Positions 39,768 to 49,539 are shown, numbered from the stretch's first letter. The stretch: DNA of 64,000 nucleotides from Pseudomonadota bacterium (GCA_021848345.1 JAJZUV010000013.1:28010-92009); one strand, 5' to 3'. Notes: generated from the sequence alone by a model not told the origin. Numbers and translations: made by a program.

Positions 39768-40088
39768 ATGGACACCACGCCTCCCCCCGATCCGTCTTCC
39801 TCCACCCCGCCGTCGCCGCGCGCCTTCCTGCGCCGCGCCGCCGAGGCCCTGGAAAACTCCCCGCTGAAGGACGTGCAGCGCAATGTGCGCGCCCTGGCCC
39901 ATTCGGCCGCCGGCCGCCTCGACCTGGTCACCCGCGACGAATTCGACGCGCTGCAAGCCATGCTGAACGCCTCGGCGCAGCGCGTGGCCCAGCTCGAGGC
40001 CCAGGTGGCCGCGCTGGAATCGCACCTGGCGGCCAGCGAGCAGCGTGCCGCCGAGCAGGCGGCCCAGGCGTCGGCGGCCAGGGGCTGA
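39768..40088 (+). CDS. ubiK: Accessory factor UbiK (BMFP domain)
   Basis: A 106-residue small helical protein. The conserved BMFP segment DVQRNVRALAHSAAGRLDLVTRDEFDALQAML-like core lies at about residues 33-65, followed by a coiled coil (QLEAQVAALESHLAAS). UbiK helps the soluble ubiquinone synthesis complex together with UbiJ and binds lipids. The N-terminal 20 residues are Pro/Ser-rich and the C-terminus is Ala-rich. ATG 39768 is chosen. An ATG 48 bases upstream (39720) gives sequence without homology. The gene lies 40 bp before comM, a pairing seen in beta-proteobacteria. Confidence 0.82.
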   Translation: MDTTPPPDPSSSTPPSPRAFLRRAAEALENSPLKDVQRNVRALAHSAAGRLDLVTRDEFDALQAMLNASAQRVAQLEAQVAALESHLAASEQRAAEQAAQASAARG

Positions 40089-40128
40089 AGCTCGCGCGGA
40101 TCCAGGGGCTCCCGGGCGCTCACCCGCC

Positions 40129-41736
40129 ATGCCCCTGGCCGTGGTCGCCAGCCGGGCCCTGCTGGGCCTGGAAGCTCCCGCCGTGCAGGTGGAAGTCCAC
40201 CTGTCCGCCGGGCTGCCCGCCTTCGGCATCGTCGGCCTGCCCGAGGCCGAGGTGCGCGAAGCGCGCGAGCGCGTGCGCAGCGCGCTGCTGAACAGCTCGC
40301 TGCCCTTCCCCAGCGCGCGGCGTATCGTCGTGAACCTGGCCCCGGCGGATCTGCCCAAGGAATCCGGCCGCTTCGACCTGCCCATCGCGCTGGGCCTGCT
40401 GGCCGCGCAGGGCGCCATCGACCCCGCCCGGCTGGCGGGTCACGAGTTCGCCGGGGAGCTTTCCCTCTCCGGCGAGTTGCGCCCGGTGCGCGGCGCCCTG
40501 GCCATGCTGTGCGCCGCGCGCGCGGCCGGCCCCGACGCGCAGCGCTTCGTGCTGCCGCTGGCCAGCGCCCGCGAGGCCGCGGTGGCCGGTGCCGACCAGG
40601 TGCTCGGCGCCGGCCACCTGAACGACGTCGTCGCCTACCTGTGCGGCACCGCGCAGGCCGACTCGCTACGCGTGCGGACAGGCGCGGCGCCCGCACGAAA
40701 TCCCGCGTCGCCGGCGCTCGGCGGGTCCGAGGCGCGGGCGTCGGACCCGCCCGAGCGCCCGGATGCCACCGATGCCACCGATGCCTCGCCGGCGCCCGAT
40801 CTGGCCGATGTGCGCGGCCAGGCGCTGGCGCGACGCGCGCTGGAGGTGGCGGCCGCCGGAGCCCACCATCTGCTGCTCGTGGGCCCGCCGGGCAGCGGCA
40901 AGACCATGCTGGCGCAGCGCCTGTGCGGCCTGCTGCCGGCGCTGGACCACGAGCAGGCGCTGCAGAGCGCGGCCCTGCTCAGCCTGGACGGCGGCTTCGA
41001 GCCCGCCGCCTGGGCCCGGCGCAGCGTGCGCAGCCCCCACCACACCAGTTCGGCCGCGTCGCTGCTGGGCAGCCTGGCCGCGGGCAGGCTGCGCCCCGGC
41101 GAGGTCTCGCTGGCTCACCACGGATTGCTGTTCCTGGACGAACTGCCCGAATTCGACCGCCGCGCGCTGGAGGGCCTGCGCGAACCCCTCGAAGCCGGCT
41201 GCGTGCACCTGGCGCGCGCCGCCGGACGTGTGCGGCTGCCGGCCAGGTTCCAGCTGGTCGCCGCCATGAACCCCTGCCCCTGCGGCCACCTGGGGGACAC
41301 GACCCGCGAGTGCCGCTGCACGCCCGAGCAGGTACAACGCTACCGCGCCCGCCTGTCCGGCCCGCTGCTCGACCGCATCGACCTGCGGGTGGAAGTCGCC
41401 GCGCTGGCTCCCGCCGAGCTGCTCGATCTGCCGCCGGGCGAACCCAGCGCCGCGGTGGCCGAGCGCGTGCGCCGCGCCGCCGAAGTCCAGCGCCTGCGCC
41501 AGGGCCTGCCCAACGCCCGGCTCGAGGCGCGGACGCTGGAGCTGCACTGCGCATTGCAGGGCGCGGACCGCAGCTGGCTGGCCGAGGCCCTGGCGCGCCT
41601 GGGCGCCTCGGCCCGCGCCGCGCACCGGGTGCTGCGCGTGGCCCGCAGCATCGCCGATCTCGCGGCGGCGCCGCGCATCACCCGCTCCCACCTGGCCGAG
41701 GCGCTGCAACTGCGCCGCGCGCTGGGCGGGGCGTAG
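40129..41736 (+). CDS. comM: YifB/ComM Mg-chelatase-like AAA+ helicase
   Basis: A 535-residue AAA+ protein. The N-terminal Lon-like domain (MPLAVVASRALLGLEAPAVQVEVHL, NLAPADLPKESGRFDLPIALG) is followed by a low-complexity linker at about residues 180-225. The ATPase domain has Walker A VGPPGSGKT near residue 250 and Walker B LLFLDELPEF, and the zinc-type cluster NPCPCGHLGD with ECRC. ComM forms a hexameric helicase for branch migration during natural transformation. The start at 40129 follows the canonical N-terminus. Its presence does not by itself prove competence. Confidence 0.92.
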   Translation: MPLAVVASRALLGLEAPAVQVEVHLSAGLPAFGIVGLPEAEVREARERVRSALLNSSLPFPSARRIVVNLAPADLPKESGRFDLPIALGLLAAQGAIDPARLAGHEFAGELSLSGELRPVRGALAMLCAARAAGPDAQRFVLPLASAREAAVAGADQVLGAGHLNDVVAYLCGTAQADSLRVRTGAAPARNPASPALGGSEARASDPPERPDATDATDASPAPDLADVRGQALARRALEVAAAGAHHLLLVGPPGSGKTMLAQRLCGLLPALDHEQALQSAALLSLDGGFEPAAWARRSVRSPHHTSSAASLLGSLAAGRLRPGEVSLAHHGLLFLDELPEFDRRALEGLREPLEAGCVHLARAAGRVRLPARFQLVAAMNPCPCGHLGDTTRECRCTPEQVQRYRARLSGPLLDRIDLRVEVAALAPAELLDLPPGEPSAAVAERVRRAAEVQRLRQGLPNARLEARTLELHCALQGADRSWLAEALARLGASARAAHRVLRVARSIADLAAAPRITRSHLAEALQLRRALGGA

Positions 41737-41786
41737 AACCATCCGTCAGCGCTGCATGGCCCGCGGGATCGGTATCGCGGCCGAAG

Positions 41787-41811
41787 GCCACGCCCTGGGG
41801 CGGGGCGTGGC
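41787..41811. terminator. Stem-loop between convergent comM and oxidoreductase genes
   Basis: GCCACGCCC-TGGGGCG-GGGCGTGGC gives a 9-bp perfect stem in the 126-bp gap. There is no T-run, but the site between two gene ends suggests a two-way transcription barrier. Confidence 0.5.
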
Positions 41812-41862
41812 GCACAAGCCGATCGGAGAGCCTCGATCCCCACCCGACGGGCCGCGTGCTCC

Positions 41863-42987
41863 TCAGACCAGCTCCGCCAGAGCCGCGACGTTGAATTCCT
41901 TCATGCGCGCGCTGTCGCCGGCTCGCACCTTGATCGCCCATTCGGGATCGCCGAGCAATGCGCGGCCGACCGCGATCAGGTCGAACTCGTCGCGTTCCAT
42001 GCGATCGATCAGCCTGTCGAGGCTCGCCGGCTGCGAGTCCTTGCCGCCGAAGGTGCTGAAAAAGTCCCCGGACAGGCCGACCGAACCCACGCTGATCGTG
42101 GTCGCGCCGGTCAGCTTCTTCGCCCAGCCCGCGAAGTTCAGGCCCTGCTCGCCGTCGATCTCCGCAAACTCGGGCTCCCAGAAGCGGCGCTGGGAACAGT
42201 GCAGGACGTCGACACCCGCCTCGACCAGCGGCAGCAGCCAGTCGGTCATCGCGTCCGGCGTCGGGGCGAGCCGCACCTTGTAGTCCTGTTGCTTCCACTG
42301 GCTGACGCGCAGCAGGATGGGAAAGTCCGGGCCCACCGCGGCGCGCACGCTCTTGACGACCTCGGCGGCGAAGCGCGAGCGCTCCTTCAGGGTCGCGCCG
42401 CCGAAGCGATCGGAGCGCTGGTTGGTGCCTTCCCAGAAGAACTGGTCGATCAGGTAGCCGTGCGCCCCATGCAGCTCCAGGGTGTCGAAGCCCAGGCCCT
42501 TGGCCGCGGCGGCCGCGCGACCGAAGGCCGCGATGGTGTCGGCGATGTCCTCGTCGCTCATCGCCACGCCGCGCGGCGCCGCTGGCGCGAGCAGGCCGGA
42601 CGGGCCTTCCGCCGGGGCGGGCGGCATCCAGGTGGTCTGCGGGTTGGCGACGGTACCGACATGCCAGAGCTGCGGCCCCATCCTGCCGCCGGCGGCGTGC
42701 ACCTGGTCGATCACGCGTCGCCAGCCGGCCAGAGCCGCCTCGCCGTGAAAGGTCGGCACCTGGGGGTCGTTCCTGGCCGAGGGACGGTCGATGACCGTGC
42801 CCTCGGACAGGATCAGGCCCACCTGCGCCGCGGCACGGCGCCTGTAGTACTCGGCGACGTTGTCGCCGGGTACGCCGTCGGGCGAGAACGAACGCGTCAT
42901 CGGGGCCATGACGATGCGGTTGCTCAGTTCGAGGGACTTGATGCGAAGGGGGCGAAACAGGGTGTCGGTGCGGGATGTGGAAGTCAT
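41863..42987 (-). CDS. Old Yellow Enzyme family NADH:flavin oxidoreductase
   Basis: A 374-residue FMN-dependent TIM-barrel enzyme that reduces activated C=C double bonds such as enones. Features are LSNRIVMAPMTRS at the N-terminus, GPQLWHVGTVA, the active-site signature HGAHGYLIDQFFWEGTNQRSD-like region with the conserved HGAHG, and the phosphate-binding VGSVGLSGDFF. The NH pair usual in classical OYEs is HGAH here. ATG 42987 is set by homology. It is divergent from an HxlR regulator 96 bp away, a common arrangement in which quinones or electrophiles derepress the reductase. Confidence 0.9.
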   Translation of the reverse strand: MTSTSRTDTLFRPLRIKSLELSNRIVMAPMTRSFSPDGVPGDNVAEYYRRRAAAQVGLILSEGTVIDRPSARNDPQVPTFHGEAALAGWRRVIDQVHAAGGRMGPQLWHVGTVANPQTTWMPPAPAEGPSGLLAPAAPRGVAMSDEDIADTIAAFGRAAAAAKGLGFDTLELHGAHGYLIDQFFWEGTNQRSDRFGGATLKERSRFAAEVVKSVRAAVGPDFPILLRVSQWKQQDYKVRLAPTPDAMTDWLLPLVEAGVDVLHCSQRRFWEPEFAEIDGEQGLNFAGWAKKLTGATTISVGSVGLSGDFFSTFGGKDSQPASLDRLIDRMERDEFDLIAVGRALLGDPEWAIKVRAGDSARMKEFNVAALAELV

Positions 42988-43083
42988 GTTCGATCCGGGC
43001 TCAGTCGATGAAATCCAGTATAGAAGCGATACCTGGGATACGATAGCCACCTGTAGGTGACCAGATAGCCTTGGAGATACCGC
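42988..43083. promoter_or_regulatory. Divergent control region with GATA repeats and a palindrome
   Basis: The 96-bp gap between the reductase and HxlR genes holds five GATA cores (43028, 43037, 43042, 43064 and 43076) and the perfect dyad CACCT-GT-AGGTG at 43048-43059. HxlR-type repressors bind as dimers in such gaps, so this is the likely operator. Confidence 0.55.
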
Positions 43084-43470
43084 ATGAGCGCTCGCCGCAC
43101 CGATGACTTCGACGTGAACTGCCCCCAGCGCCTTCTGCTCGACCAATTGACCGAGAAGTGGTCGATGATGGTGCTTGTCGCGCTCGCCGAGCGGCCGCTG
43201 CGCTTCAACGCCATCAAGCGCGAATTGCTCGGTGTCACGCAAAAGGCCTTGACCCAATGCCTGCGGCGTCTCGAACGCAACGGCTTCGTGACCCGCCGCG
43301 TGGTGCCCGCGTCCCCGATCGCGGTGGAGTACGCGATCACTCCGCTGGGCCGAAGCGTGCAGCAGCCCCTGAACGCGATGTACCGGTGGACGACCGAGCA
43401 CATGGCCGAGGTGGAGCAGGCACGCGCGGCGTTCGACGGCCGCGCAAGAGGCGATCTGCCCGAGCCATGA
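43084..43470 (+). CDS. HxlR-family winged-helix regulator
   Basis: A 128-residue DNA-binding protein. The core CPQRLLLDQLTEKWSMMVLVAL, then RFNAIKRELLGVTQKALTQCLRRLERNGFVTR and YAITPLGRSV, is the typical HxlR winged helix. The one cysteine at residue 13, before the first helix, sits where the redox-sensing cysteine of QorR/YodB-like members lies. That fits control of the divergent Old Yellow Enzyme gene by quinones or aldehydes, but the inducer is inferred. It converges on rhaS. Confidence 0.88.
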   Translation: MSARRTDDFDVNCPQRLLLDQLTEKWSMMVLVALAERPLRFNAIKRELLGVTQKALTQCLRRLERNGFVTRRVVPASPIAVEYAITPLGRSVQQPLNAMYRWTTEHMAEVEQARAAFDGRARGDLPEP

Positions 43471-43488
43471 GCCCCGCCCGGGCCGAGC

Positions 43489-43535
43489 CTGCCCCCACGG
43501 GAGGCGGGCCGGGCACAGCCCGGCCCTGGGGGCAG
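43489..43535. terminator. Long two-step hairpin between HxlR and rhaS
   Basis: An outer stem CTGCCCCC (43489-43496) with GGGGGCAG (43528-43535) encloses a perfect 9-bp inner stem GGGCCGGGC-ACA-GCCCGGCCC (43506-43526). It ends two bases before the rhaS stop. Lying between convergent genes, it is likely a two-way terminator, although it has no T-run. Confidence 0.6.
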
Positions 43536-43536
43536 C

Positions 43537-44544
43537 TCAGAAGTTGAACTTGTCGATGTTGCCGGCGTCGAAGGTCGTCAGCGGGCCCAGGATGATCTGG
43601 CCGTCGGCGCCGACCGTGCGCTTGCCAAGTTTGCCGGCCGCGAAGCTGTCACCCGGCTTGCCGGTGATCGTGCCGCTGGCCAGGTTGGCGGCGGCGTAGG
43701 CGGCGAGGTAGCCCAGCTGGCCCGGATCCCACAGCTGGAAGGCCTTCACCGTGCCGTTCTTGATGAATTCGCGCATCTGGTTCGGCGTGCCAAGCCCGGT
43801 CACCACCACCTTGCCCTTGTAGGGCGAGGTGGAGATGTAGCGCGCCGCCGCCGCAATGCCCACCGTCGTGGGCGCGATGATCGCCTTCAGGTGCGGATAG
43901 GCCTCCAGCAGGCCCTGGGTCTCGACGAAGGATTGCTGGTCGTCGTCGTTGCCATAGGCGATCTTGACCAGCTTGATATGGGCGTACTGCGGCTTGGCCA
44001 GCTCCTTTTTCATCCAGCCGATCCACGTGTTCTGGTTGGTCGCGTTGGGCGTTGCGGACAGGATCGCCAGCTCCCCGCTACCTCCCATGAGCTTGGCCGC
44101 CAGCTGGATCTGGCCGCGCCCGATCGATTCCGCCGTCACCTGATTGACGAACAACTGCCGTCCGTCGGAGGCCGTGTCGGAATCGAAGGTCACGACCTTG
44201 ATTCCGCGCGCCATGGCCTTTTTCAGATAGGGCACCACGGCATGCGCGTCGTTGGCGGCGATGACGATGGCATCGACATGCTGCGCGATCAGGGTGTTGA
44301 TGTACGACACCTGCGACGACGCGCCGGCGTTCGAGGGTCCGACCACCTTGCCGTGATCGCCGAGTTCCTTCAGCGCCGCCATCCCTCCGTCGTCGGCGGT
44401 GACTTCATAGGGGTTGTTGACCTGCTTGGGGACGAAGGCGATGGTCAGGCCGCTCTTGAGCGGCGCCGCCACGGCCGTGACGCCCGTGAACATCATCGCC
44501 GCGCAGATCGTCAACAGTGCGCCGCGGTACCGTTTGCTCCACAT
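43537..44544 (-). CDS. rhaS: Rhamnose ABC transporter substrate-binding protein
   Basis: A 335-residue periplasmic sugar-binding protein of the type-1 (ribose-like) fold. The signal peptide ends at about residue 26 (GVTAVAA). The mature start LTIAFVPKQVNNPYEVTADDGG, then QVSYINTLIAQHVDAIVIAANDAHA and the hinge-region VVTGLGTPNQM, fit the RhaS subfamily described in rhizobia. GAGGAG lies nine bases before the ATG. It is the last gene of the rhaM-lactonase-rhaT-rhaP-rhaQ-rhaS operon, 100 bp after rhaQ. Context with rhamnose enzymes supports the substrate. Confidence 0.88.
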   Translation of the reverse strand: MWSKRYRGALLTICAAMMFTGVTAVAAPLKSGLTIAFVPKQVNNPYEVTADDGGMAALKELGDHGKVVGPSNAGASSQVSYINTLIAQHVDAIVIAANDAHAVVPYLKKAMARGIKVVTFDSDTASDGRQLFVNQVTAESIGRGQIQLAAKLMGGSGELAILSATPNATNQNTWIGWMKKELAKPQYAHIKLVKIAYGNDDDQQSFVETQGLLEAYPHLKAIIAPTTVGIAAAARYISTSPYKGKVVVTGLGTPNQMREFIKNGTVKAFQLWDPGQLGYLAAYAAANLASGTITGKPGDSFAAGKLGKRTVGADGQIILGPLTTFDAGNIDKFNF

Positions 44545-44644
44545 GTTCAGTCTCCTCGAATTTGCCGCCTCGCACGTCATGTTGGGAAGCCCCGCCCCGT
44601 GCGCCCAGGCGTGGCCTTGCTTCAGCACTCGAATCGCCGCGGCC

Positions 44645-45655
44645 CTATCGCGTGGCGGCCAGCGCACGCTGATCGCGCAATGCGCGCACCCGCGCGATCA
44701 GGTTCGGCACCAGCACCGAGCTCAGCAGCAGCAGCCCGGTCACGATGGTCAGGGTCTCGCTCGAGATGTCGTAGAGCGTCAGCGCGTTGCGGAGCACGCC
44801 GACCAGCAGCACCGAAAGGAGCACACCGCCCAGCGAACCCTTCCCGCCGAAGATGCTCACGCCACCGAACAGCACCGCGGCGATGACCGAAAGCTCCAGG
44901 CCCTGCCCGTTGTCGCCGCGCGCGCTGGTGAAGCGCAGGGTGTAGATCACTCCCGCGACGGCACTGAGCAAGCCCGACAGCACGAACAGCCGCAACTTGG
45001 TACGCGCGACGTCGAGGCCCGAAAAGCGCGCGGCTACCGCGTTGGTGCCGATGGCATAGACCGCGCGCCCGAAGGTGGTCGCGTGCAGCAGCAGGACGAA
45101 GCCCACGGCCGCCACGAACAGTACCGCGAAGGGCTGCGGCACGAAGCTGGCGCCGATGTCGTTGATTCCGAAGTCGGTATAGACGCCGGGAAAGTTCGCC
45201 ACGGCGCGACTGCCGAGCAGCACGTAGGCCAGGCCCCGATACAGCGCCATGGTGCCGATGGTGACGGCCAGCGACGGCAGCCCCATGCGCACGACGATCC
45301 AGCCGTTGACCCAGCCGGCGCACGCGCCCGCGACGCAAGCCACGCCGATCGCCAGAGGCATCGGCAGGCCGGCGTGCCACAGCACGCCCAGCAGCGCGCT
45401 CGACAGGCCCAGTACCGAGGCCACGGACAGGTCGATTTCGGCCGCGATGATCACCAGGGTCATCGGCAGTGCGATGAGCCCCAGTTCGCTGATGCCGGCC
45501 AGGATATCGCTGATGTTGTCCCCGGTCAGGAAATACGGCGACAACACGCGCCCGAGCACGAGGCTCGCGATCAGCGCGCATACCAGGATCCACTCCCAGC
45601 GCAGGTGCATGCTTCGACGTCCCGCGGACGGGGCCATGCCGATCGGTTCAGCCAT
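44645..45655 (-). CDS. rhaQ: Rhamnose ABC transporter permease RhaQ
   Basis: A 336-residue inner-membrane permease of the ribose/xylose/rhamnose class with about eight to ten hydrophobic helices. LIALPMTLVIIAAEIDLSVASVLGLSSALLGVL and VAARFSGLDVARTKLRLFVLSGLLSAVAG are family segments, the second in the ATPase coupling region. It overlaps rhaP by 8 bp, so the two are made together and probably pair as a heterodimer. Assignment as Q rather than P rests on gene order and is interchangeable. Confidence 0.85.
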   Translation of the reverse strand: MAEPIGMAPSAGRRSMHLRWEWILVCALIASLVLGRVLSPYFLTGDNISDILAGISELGLIALPMTLVIIAAEIDLSVASVLGLSSALLGVLWHAGLPMPLAIGVACVAGACAGWVNGWIVVRMGLPSLAVTIGTMALYRGLAYVLLGSRAVANFPGVYTDFGINDIGASFVPQPFAVLFVAAVGFVLLLHATTFGRAVYAIGTNAVAARFSGLDVARTKLRLFVLSGLLSAVAGVIYTLRFTSARGDNGQGLELSVIAAVLFGGVSIFGGKGSLGGVLLSVLLVGVLRNALTLYDISSETLTIVTGLLLLSSVLVPNLIARVRALRDQRALAATR

Positions 45656-46667
45656 GTCGCCTCTTCTCCCTCAAACGCCGCGCGAGGGCTCGCGCAAGCG
45701 CGGCGTCGCTGGCGATGGCCAGCACGATCAGCAGGCCCTGGATGGCCTGCTCCCAGAAGGGAGACACCCTCAAAACCACCAGGGAAATGCTGATCACGCC
45801 CAGGATCAGTGCGCCTAGCGTCGCGCCCAGGATGGTTCCGGCCCCGCCGGTGATCGCCACGCTGCCGACCACAGCCGCGGCCACCACCTGCAACTCGAGT
45901 CCCGTACCGGTGCTGGCGTCGACGGTGCCGAAGCGCGCCAGCCACAACACTCCCGCAAGGCCGGCAATGGCCCCCGAGGTGACGAAGCCGATCGCGACGC
46001 GGCGCCCGACCCGGATGCCGGCCAGCCTGGCGGCCTCGGGGTTCGAGCCGACGGCGTAATGTTCCCTGCCGCCCGGGAACTGCTGCAGATAGATGGAGAA
46101 GGCCACCAACACCGCGCCGGCGATCAGCACCAGGACCGGCATGCCGAGCAGGCTGGCGGTTCCCAGATCGGCGAATGCCGCCGGCAGATTGCTGGCATTG
46201 ACCTGGCCGCCATGCACCCAGGCGTAGTCGGCGCCGCGGTAGATGTACAGGGTCGACAGCGTGGCGACCAGCGAAGGCACGTTGCCGAACACGACCATGG
46301 CGGCGTTGATCGCGCCGGCGACCAGCCCGATCGCGATTCCCGCCCCCATCGCCACGACGATCGGCATGTGCGGATGGGCCACGAACAGCGCGCCGACCGC
46401 ATAGGCGGACAGGCCGAGGGTCGAGCTGACCGACAGGTCGATGTGACGCATCAACATGACCCCCGTCATGCCCGCGCTGAGCAGGCTGACGATGGCCACG
46501 TTGAGCAGGACATCCTTGAGGGTCTGCATGCCGAGAAAGGCCGGGCGCACGCTGCCGGTGAACAGCACCAGCGCGATCAGCACGGCGACCAGCGCCATTT
46601 CGCGCTTTTTCCCGAGGAACAGGAACAGCCTCATCGGCGGGGAGTCCACGGCCGCGGATCGGTTCAT
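45648..46667 (-). CDS. rhaP: Rhamnose ABC transporter permease RhaP
   Basis: A 339-residue permease homologous to its neighbour. Visible are [24 protein letters not shown] and the coupling segment [39 protein letters not shown], typical of the BPD_transp_2 family. It overlaps rhaT by 4 bp (ATGA) and rhaQ by 8 bp. A basic N-terminus precedes the first helix ([16 protein letters not shown]). Confidence 0.85.
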   Translation of the reverse strand: MNRSAAVDSPPMRLFLFLGKKREMALVAVLIALVLFTGSVRPAFLGMQTLKDVLLNVAIVSLLSAGMTGVMLMRHIDLSVSSTLGLSAYAVGALFVAHPHMPIVVAMGAGIAIGLVAGAINAAMVVFGNVPSLVATLSTLYIYRGADYAWVHGGQVNASNLPAAFADLGTASLLGMPVLVLIAGAVLVAFSIYLQQFPGGREHYAVGSNPEAARLAGIRVGRRVAIGFVTSGAIAGLAGVLWLARFGTVDASTGTGLELQVVAAAVVGSVAITGGAGTILGATLGALILGVISISLVVLRVSPFWEQAIQGLLIVLAIASDAALARALARRLREKRRHG

Positions 46668-48238
46668 GCGAACTCCCTGGAGGCGACGCGGCCGAGCGCC
46701 GCCGCCATGATGCCTTGCTCATCGGCCTGCGCGCGCGGCAGTTCCGCGCTCAGGCGGCCTTCGTGCATGACCAGGATGCGATCGGCCATGCCGAGGACTT
46801 CGGGCAGCTCGCTCGAGATCATGAGTACCGCCATGCCCGCCGCCACGAGATCGCTGATGCTGCGGTAGATCTCGGCCTTGGCGCCCACGTCGACCCCGCG
46901 CGTGGGCTCGTCGATGATCAGTACCCTCGGTGCGGTCGCCAGCCATTTGGCCAGCACGACCTTCTGCTGGTTGCCACCGGACAGGAAACCGGCGGGAAGG
47001 TCGACGCTGGAGGCCTTGAGCCGCAGCCTGCGACCCCAGTCCTCGGCCAGTCGTCGTTCGCTTCGACGCGAGATCCAGCCGTGCCAGCTCAGTCTGCCCA
47101 GCACGGTCAGGGCGGTGTTGTGCGCGACGCTGAGATCCAGGGCCAGGCCCTGCTCCCGCCGATCCTCGGGCACGAAACCCAGCCCGGCCGCCATCGCAGC
47201 CGCCGGATCGCCCAGACGCAGCGTGCTGCCGGCGATGGACACCTCGCCCGCGTCGGCACGGTCGATGCCGAAAATCGCGCGCGCAACCTCGCTGCGACCG
47301 GCGCCGACCAGCCCGGCGAGGGCGACGATCTCCCCCGCGCGCACCTCGAAGCTGACGTCCGAGAACACACCTCGCCGCGTCAGGCCGCGCACGCGCAGCC
47401 TGACTTCACCGGGCACGACCTCGGCCTTGGGGTAGAAGGTGTCGATGTCCCTGCCGACCATGCGCGCCACCAGCGTCTCGGTGTCGACCTCCGGAGTCAT
47501 CGCCTCGAAGACCTTCTCTCCGTCTCGCATGACGGTGATGCGCTGCGCCAGCGCGAACACTTCCTCGAGCCGATGGGTGATGAACAGGATCGCGGCGCCG
47601 CGCTCGCGCAGGCGTTGCACGATGGCGAACAGTCGCTGCACTTCGGTCAGCGACAGGGCCGCGGTGGGTTCGTCCATGACCAGCACGTTGGCGTTGAGCG
47701 ACAGCGCCTTGGCGATCTCCACCACTTGCTGATCGGCGATCGACAGCCCGCGCACCGGCTGCGCGCCGCGCAGATCCACGCCGAGCGAACGCAGCAACTC
47801 GTCGACCTCGTGCTCCATGTCGCCGAAGCGGATGCGCCCGAAGCGGTCGGTCGGCTGCCGCCCCATGAAGACGTTCTCGGCGACCGACAGGTCGTGGAAC
47901 AGGGTCGGTTCCTGGTAGATCACGGCGATGCCCGCGCGCTTGGCGTCTGCCGGATTGGCGAAGCTGCACTCGTGTCCGTCCAGCAGCAGCCGCCCGCTGT
48001 CCGGGCGGTGCACGCCGGCGAGAATGCGGACCAGGGTCGACTTGCCGGCGCCGTTTTCGCCGAGCAATGCGTGCACCTCGCCGGGCCACAGCGACAGGTC
48101 GCCATGCTTGAGCGCCAGCACGCGCCCGAAGGACTTGCGAGCCTCGCGCAGTTCCAGACGTGGGGTTCCGGAACCCGGCTCGCCGGCCGGCCCGGTTTCC
48201 TGAGGGGAATTCAAGAGGGGGTTCAAGAGCGCCTGCAT
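46664..48238 (-). CDS. rhaT: Rhamnose ABC transporter ATPase RhaT (two-domain)
   Basis: A 524-residue sugar-import ATPase with two ABC domains. The first has Walker [10 protein letters not shown], the signature [15 protein letters not shown] and Walker [12 protein letters not shown]. The second has the degenerate GLVGAGRSE in place of Walker A, the signature [15 protein letters not shown] and [19 protein letters not shown]. This is the normal monosaccharide-importer pattern. I chose the ATG at 48238, seven bases after the lactonase stop. An ATG at 48271 would overlap the lactonase gene. It drives import through RhaP and RhaQ. Confidence 0.88.
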   Translation of the reverse strand: MQALLNPLLNSPQETGPAGEPGSGTPRLELREARKSFGRVLALKHGDLSLWPGEVHALLGENGAGKSTLVRILAGVHRPDSGRLLLDGHECSFANPADAKRAGIAVIYQEPTLFHDLSVAENVFMGRQPTDRFGRIRFGDMEHEVDELLRSLGVDLRGAQPVRGLSIADQQVVEIAKALSLNANVLVMDEPTAALSLTEVQRLFAIVQRLRERGAAILFITHRLEEVFALAQRITVMRDGEKVFEAMTPEVDTETLVARMVGRDIDTFYPKAEVVPGEVRLRVRGLTRRGVFSDVSFEVRAGEIVALAGLVGAGRSEVARAIFGIDRADAGEVSIAGSTLRLGDPAAAMAAGLGFVPEDRREQGLALDLSVAHNTALTVLGRLSWHGWISRRSERRLAEDWGRRLRLKASSVDLPAGFLSGGNQQKVVLAKWLATAPRVLIIDEPTRGVDVGAKAEIYRSISDLVAAGMAVLMISSELPEVLGMADRILVMHEGRLSAELPRAQADEQGIMAAALGRVASREFA

Positions 48239-48245
48239 GACGGGA

Positions 48246-49160
48246 TCACAGGCGATAGATGCGCTCGGCATTGTTCGCGAACAAGGCGTCGCGCTCGCTC
48301 GGGCTGGCCCCCGCCACGATCGCCGCGTACGCGCGCCAGATATCGGCGTAACTGCCGAACAGCGGGTCGATGGGAGAGTTCGATGCGAACATGGCGCGCT
48401 CGACCCCGAAGGTGTCGATGGTCTGCAGCACGTACGGGCGCAGCACCTCGGGCGCGCAACTGTGGGTGAACATCGCGAAACCGCTGACCTTCACCGCGAT
48501 GTTGGGGCAGCGGGCAAGCGCCTCGAGGCCTTCGCGCCAGGCGCGGAAACCGGCCACGCTCGCGCGATCGACGAACATCCCGGCGTGATTGAGGATGAAC
48601 TGCACATCCGGGTGCCGCCGCACCAGCGCGACCGCGTCTGCGACCTGGGACGGATAGATCTGCAGGTCGAAGGAAAGACCGAATCGCCGCAACAGCGCAA
48701 AGTTGCTCTGCCATCCCGGGTCGCGCATCCAGTGCACGCCCACGTAGTCGTACAGGGGATCGGCATGCACGTTCAGGATCTGCCGCACGCCACGCACGGC
48801 GGCGAAGCCGACGTGCTGCCGCAGTACGGATTCGACGTCCTGCGCGGCCAGGTCGACCGCCGCGACGATCGCCTGCGGTACGCCTCGATGCGCGGGTTGC
48901 GCCGCCAGTCCTTGCAGCCATCGGGTCTCGTCGACGGGGCGACTGGCGTCGTACTTGGCCTCGACATGGACGACCTTGTCCAACTCGAGGCCCGCGGCCG
49001 CTCGCAGCAGGTCGGCGGGAAGCACGTCGCGGCGCAGCTCGCGTGCCGCGGCCCCGAGAAAGGAGGGCTCGTCGCTGAGCAGCCAGGCGTAGCGCCCGCT
49101 GCCCAGGCTCCAGAAATGCACGTGGGGGTCGACGATGCGCATGGCCGGCGAGGGGTTCAT
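48246..49160 (-). CDS. Amidohydrolase, probable L-rhamnono-1,4-lactonase
   Basis: A 304-residue TIM-barrel hydrolase of the COG3618 amidohydrolase group that includes fuconolactonase and rhamnonolactonase. The metal-site motif DPHVHFW has H13 and H15, and later HAGMFVDR and [13 protein letters not shown] carry further conserved residues. It would open the lactone made by rhamnose dehydrogenase to L-rhamnonate. The ATG at 49160 lies in an ATGA overlap with rhaM. An internal ATG at 49142 is also possible. The substrate is inferred from the pathway around it. Confidence 0.82.
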   Translation of the reverse strand: MNPSPAMRIVDPHVHFWSLGSGRYAWLLSDEPSFLGAAARELRRDVLPADLLRAAAGLELDKVVHVEAKYDASRPVDETRWLQGLAAQPAHRGVPQAIVAAVDLAAQDVESVLRQHVGFAAVRGVRQILNVHADPLYDYVGVHWMRDPGWQSNFALLRRFGLSFDLQIYPSQVADAVALVRRHPDVQFILNHAGMFVDRASVAGFRAWREGLEALARCPNIAVKVSGFAMFTHSCAPEVLRPYVLQTIDTFGVERAMFASNSPIDPLFGSYADIWRAYAAIVAGASPSERDALFANNAERIYRL

Positions 49161-49471
49161 TCGAGGTGGAACACCTGTTCCAGGGCAACCTGGAAGGGCT
49201 CGCCGCCTGGCTCGGTCTGCATGATGTCGCGCATCGATTCCCACCACCGGCGCATCAGGGCGTGGCTGGCGAGCGCGTCCATGCCGTGATGCCGAGGACG
49301 GCGCAGCACGGCGAACAGGTGGTGACTCGAAGGATCGAAGAAGATTCGATAGTCGCGAATCCCCGCGTCGCGCAGCAGCTCGACCAGATCGGGCCAGATC
49401 TGCGCGTGGCGTCGCTCGTATTCCTCACGCATGCCCGGATGCAGAACCATCCGGAAAGCCACCGTTTCCAT
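49157..49471 (-). CDS. rhaM: L-rhamnose mutarotase
   Basis: A 104-residue ferredoxin-like dimeric enzyme that interconverts alpha and beta anomers of L-rhamnose. The segment MREEYERRHAQIWPDLVELL holds the catalytic histidine H22, and DYRIFFDPSSHHLFAVL and the tryptophan pair MRRWWESMRDIM are family features. It heads the leftward operon and is coupled to the lactonase gene by ATGA. Its promoter is at 49540-49569. Confidence 0.93.
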   Translation of the reverse strand: METVAFRMVLHPGMREEYERRHAQIWPDLVELLRDAGIRDYRIFFDPSSHHLFAVLRRPRHHGMDALASHALMRRWWESMRDIMQTEPGGEPFQVALEQVFHLE

Positions 49472-49539
49472 TGCTTGTCTCCGCTCTTGTCCATCTCGTC
49501 CGCCGGTTTCTGTGCACGGCGGAGGTGGAATGTGGCCGA

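Noticed and set aside
43537..48238. Autoinducer-2 (Lsr) or ribose transporter instead of rhamnose transporter
   Set aside because: The proteins belong to a superfamily that includes these, but the operon also holds rhamnose mutarotase and a lactonase and has none of the Lsr kinase or processing genes.
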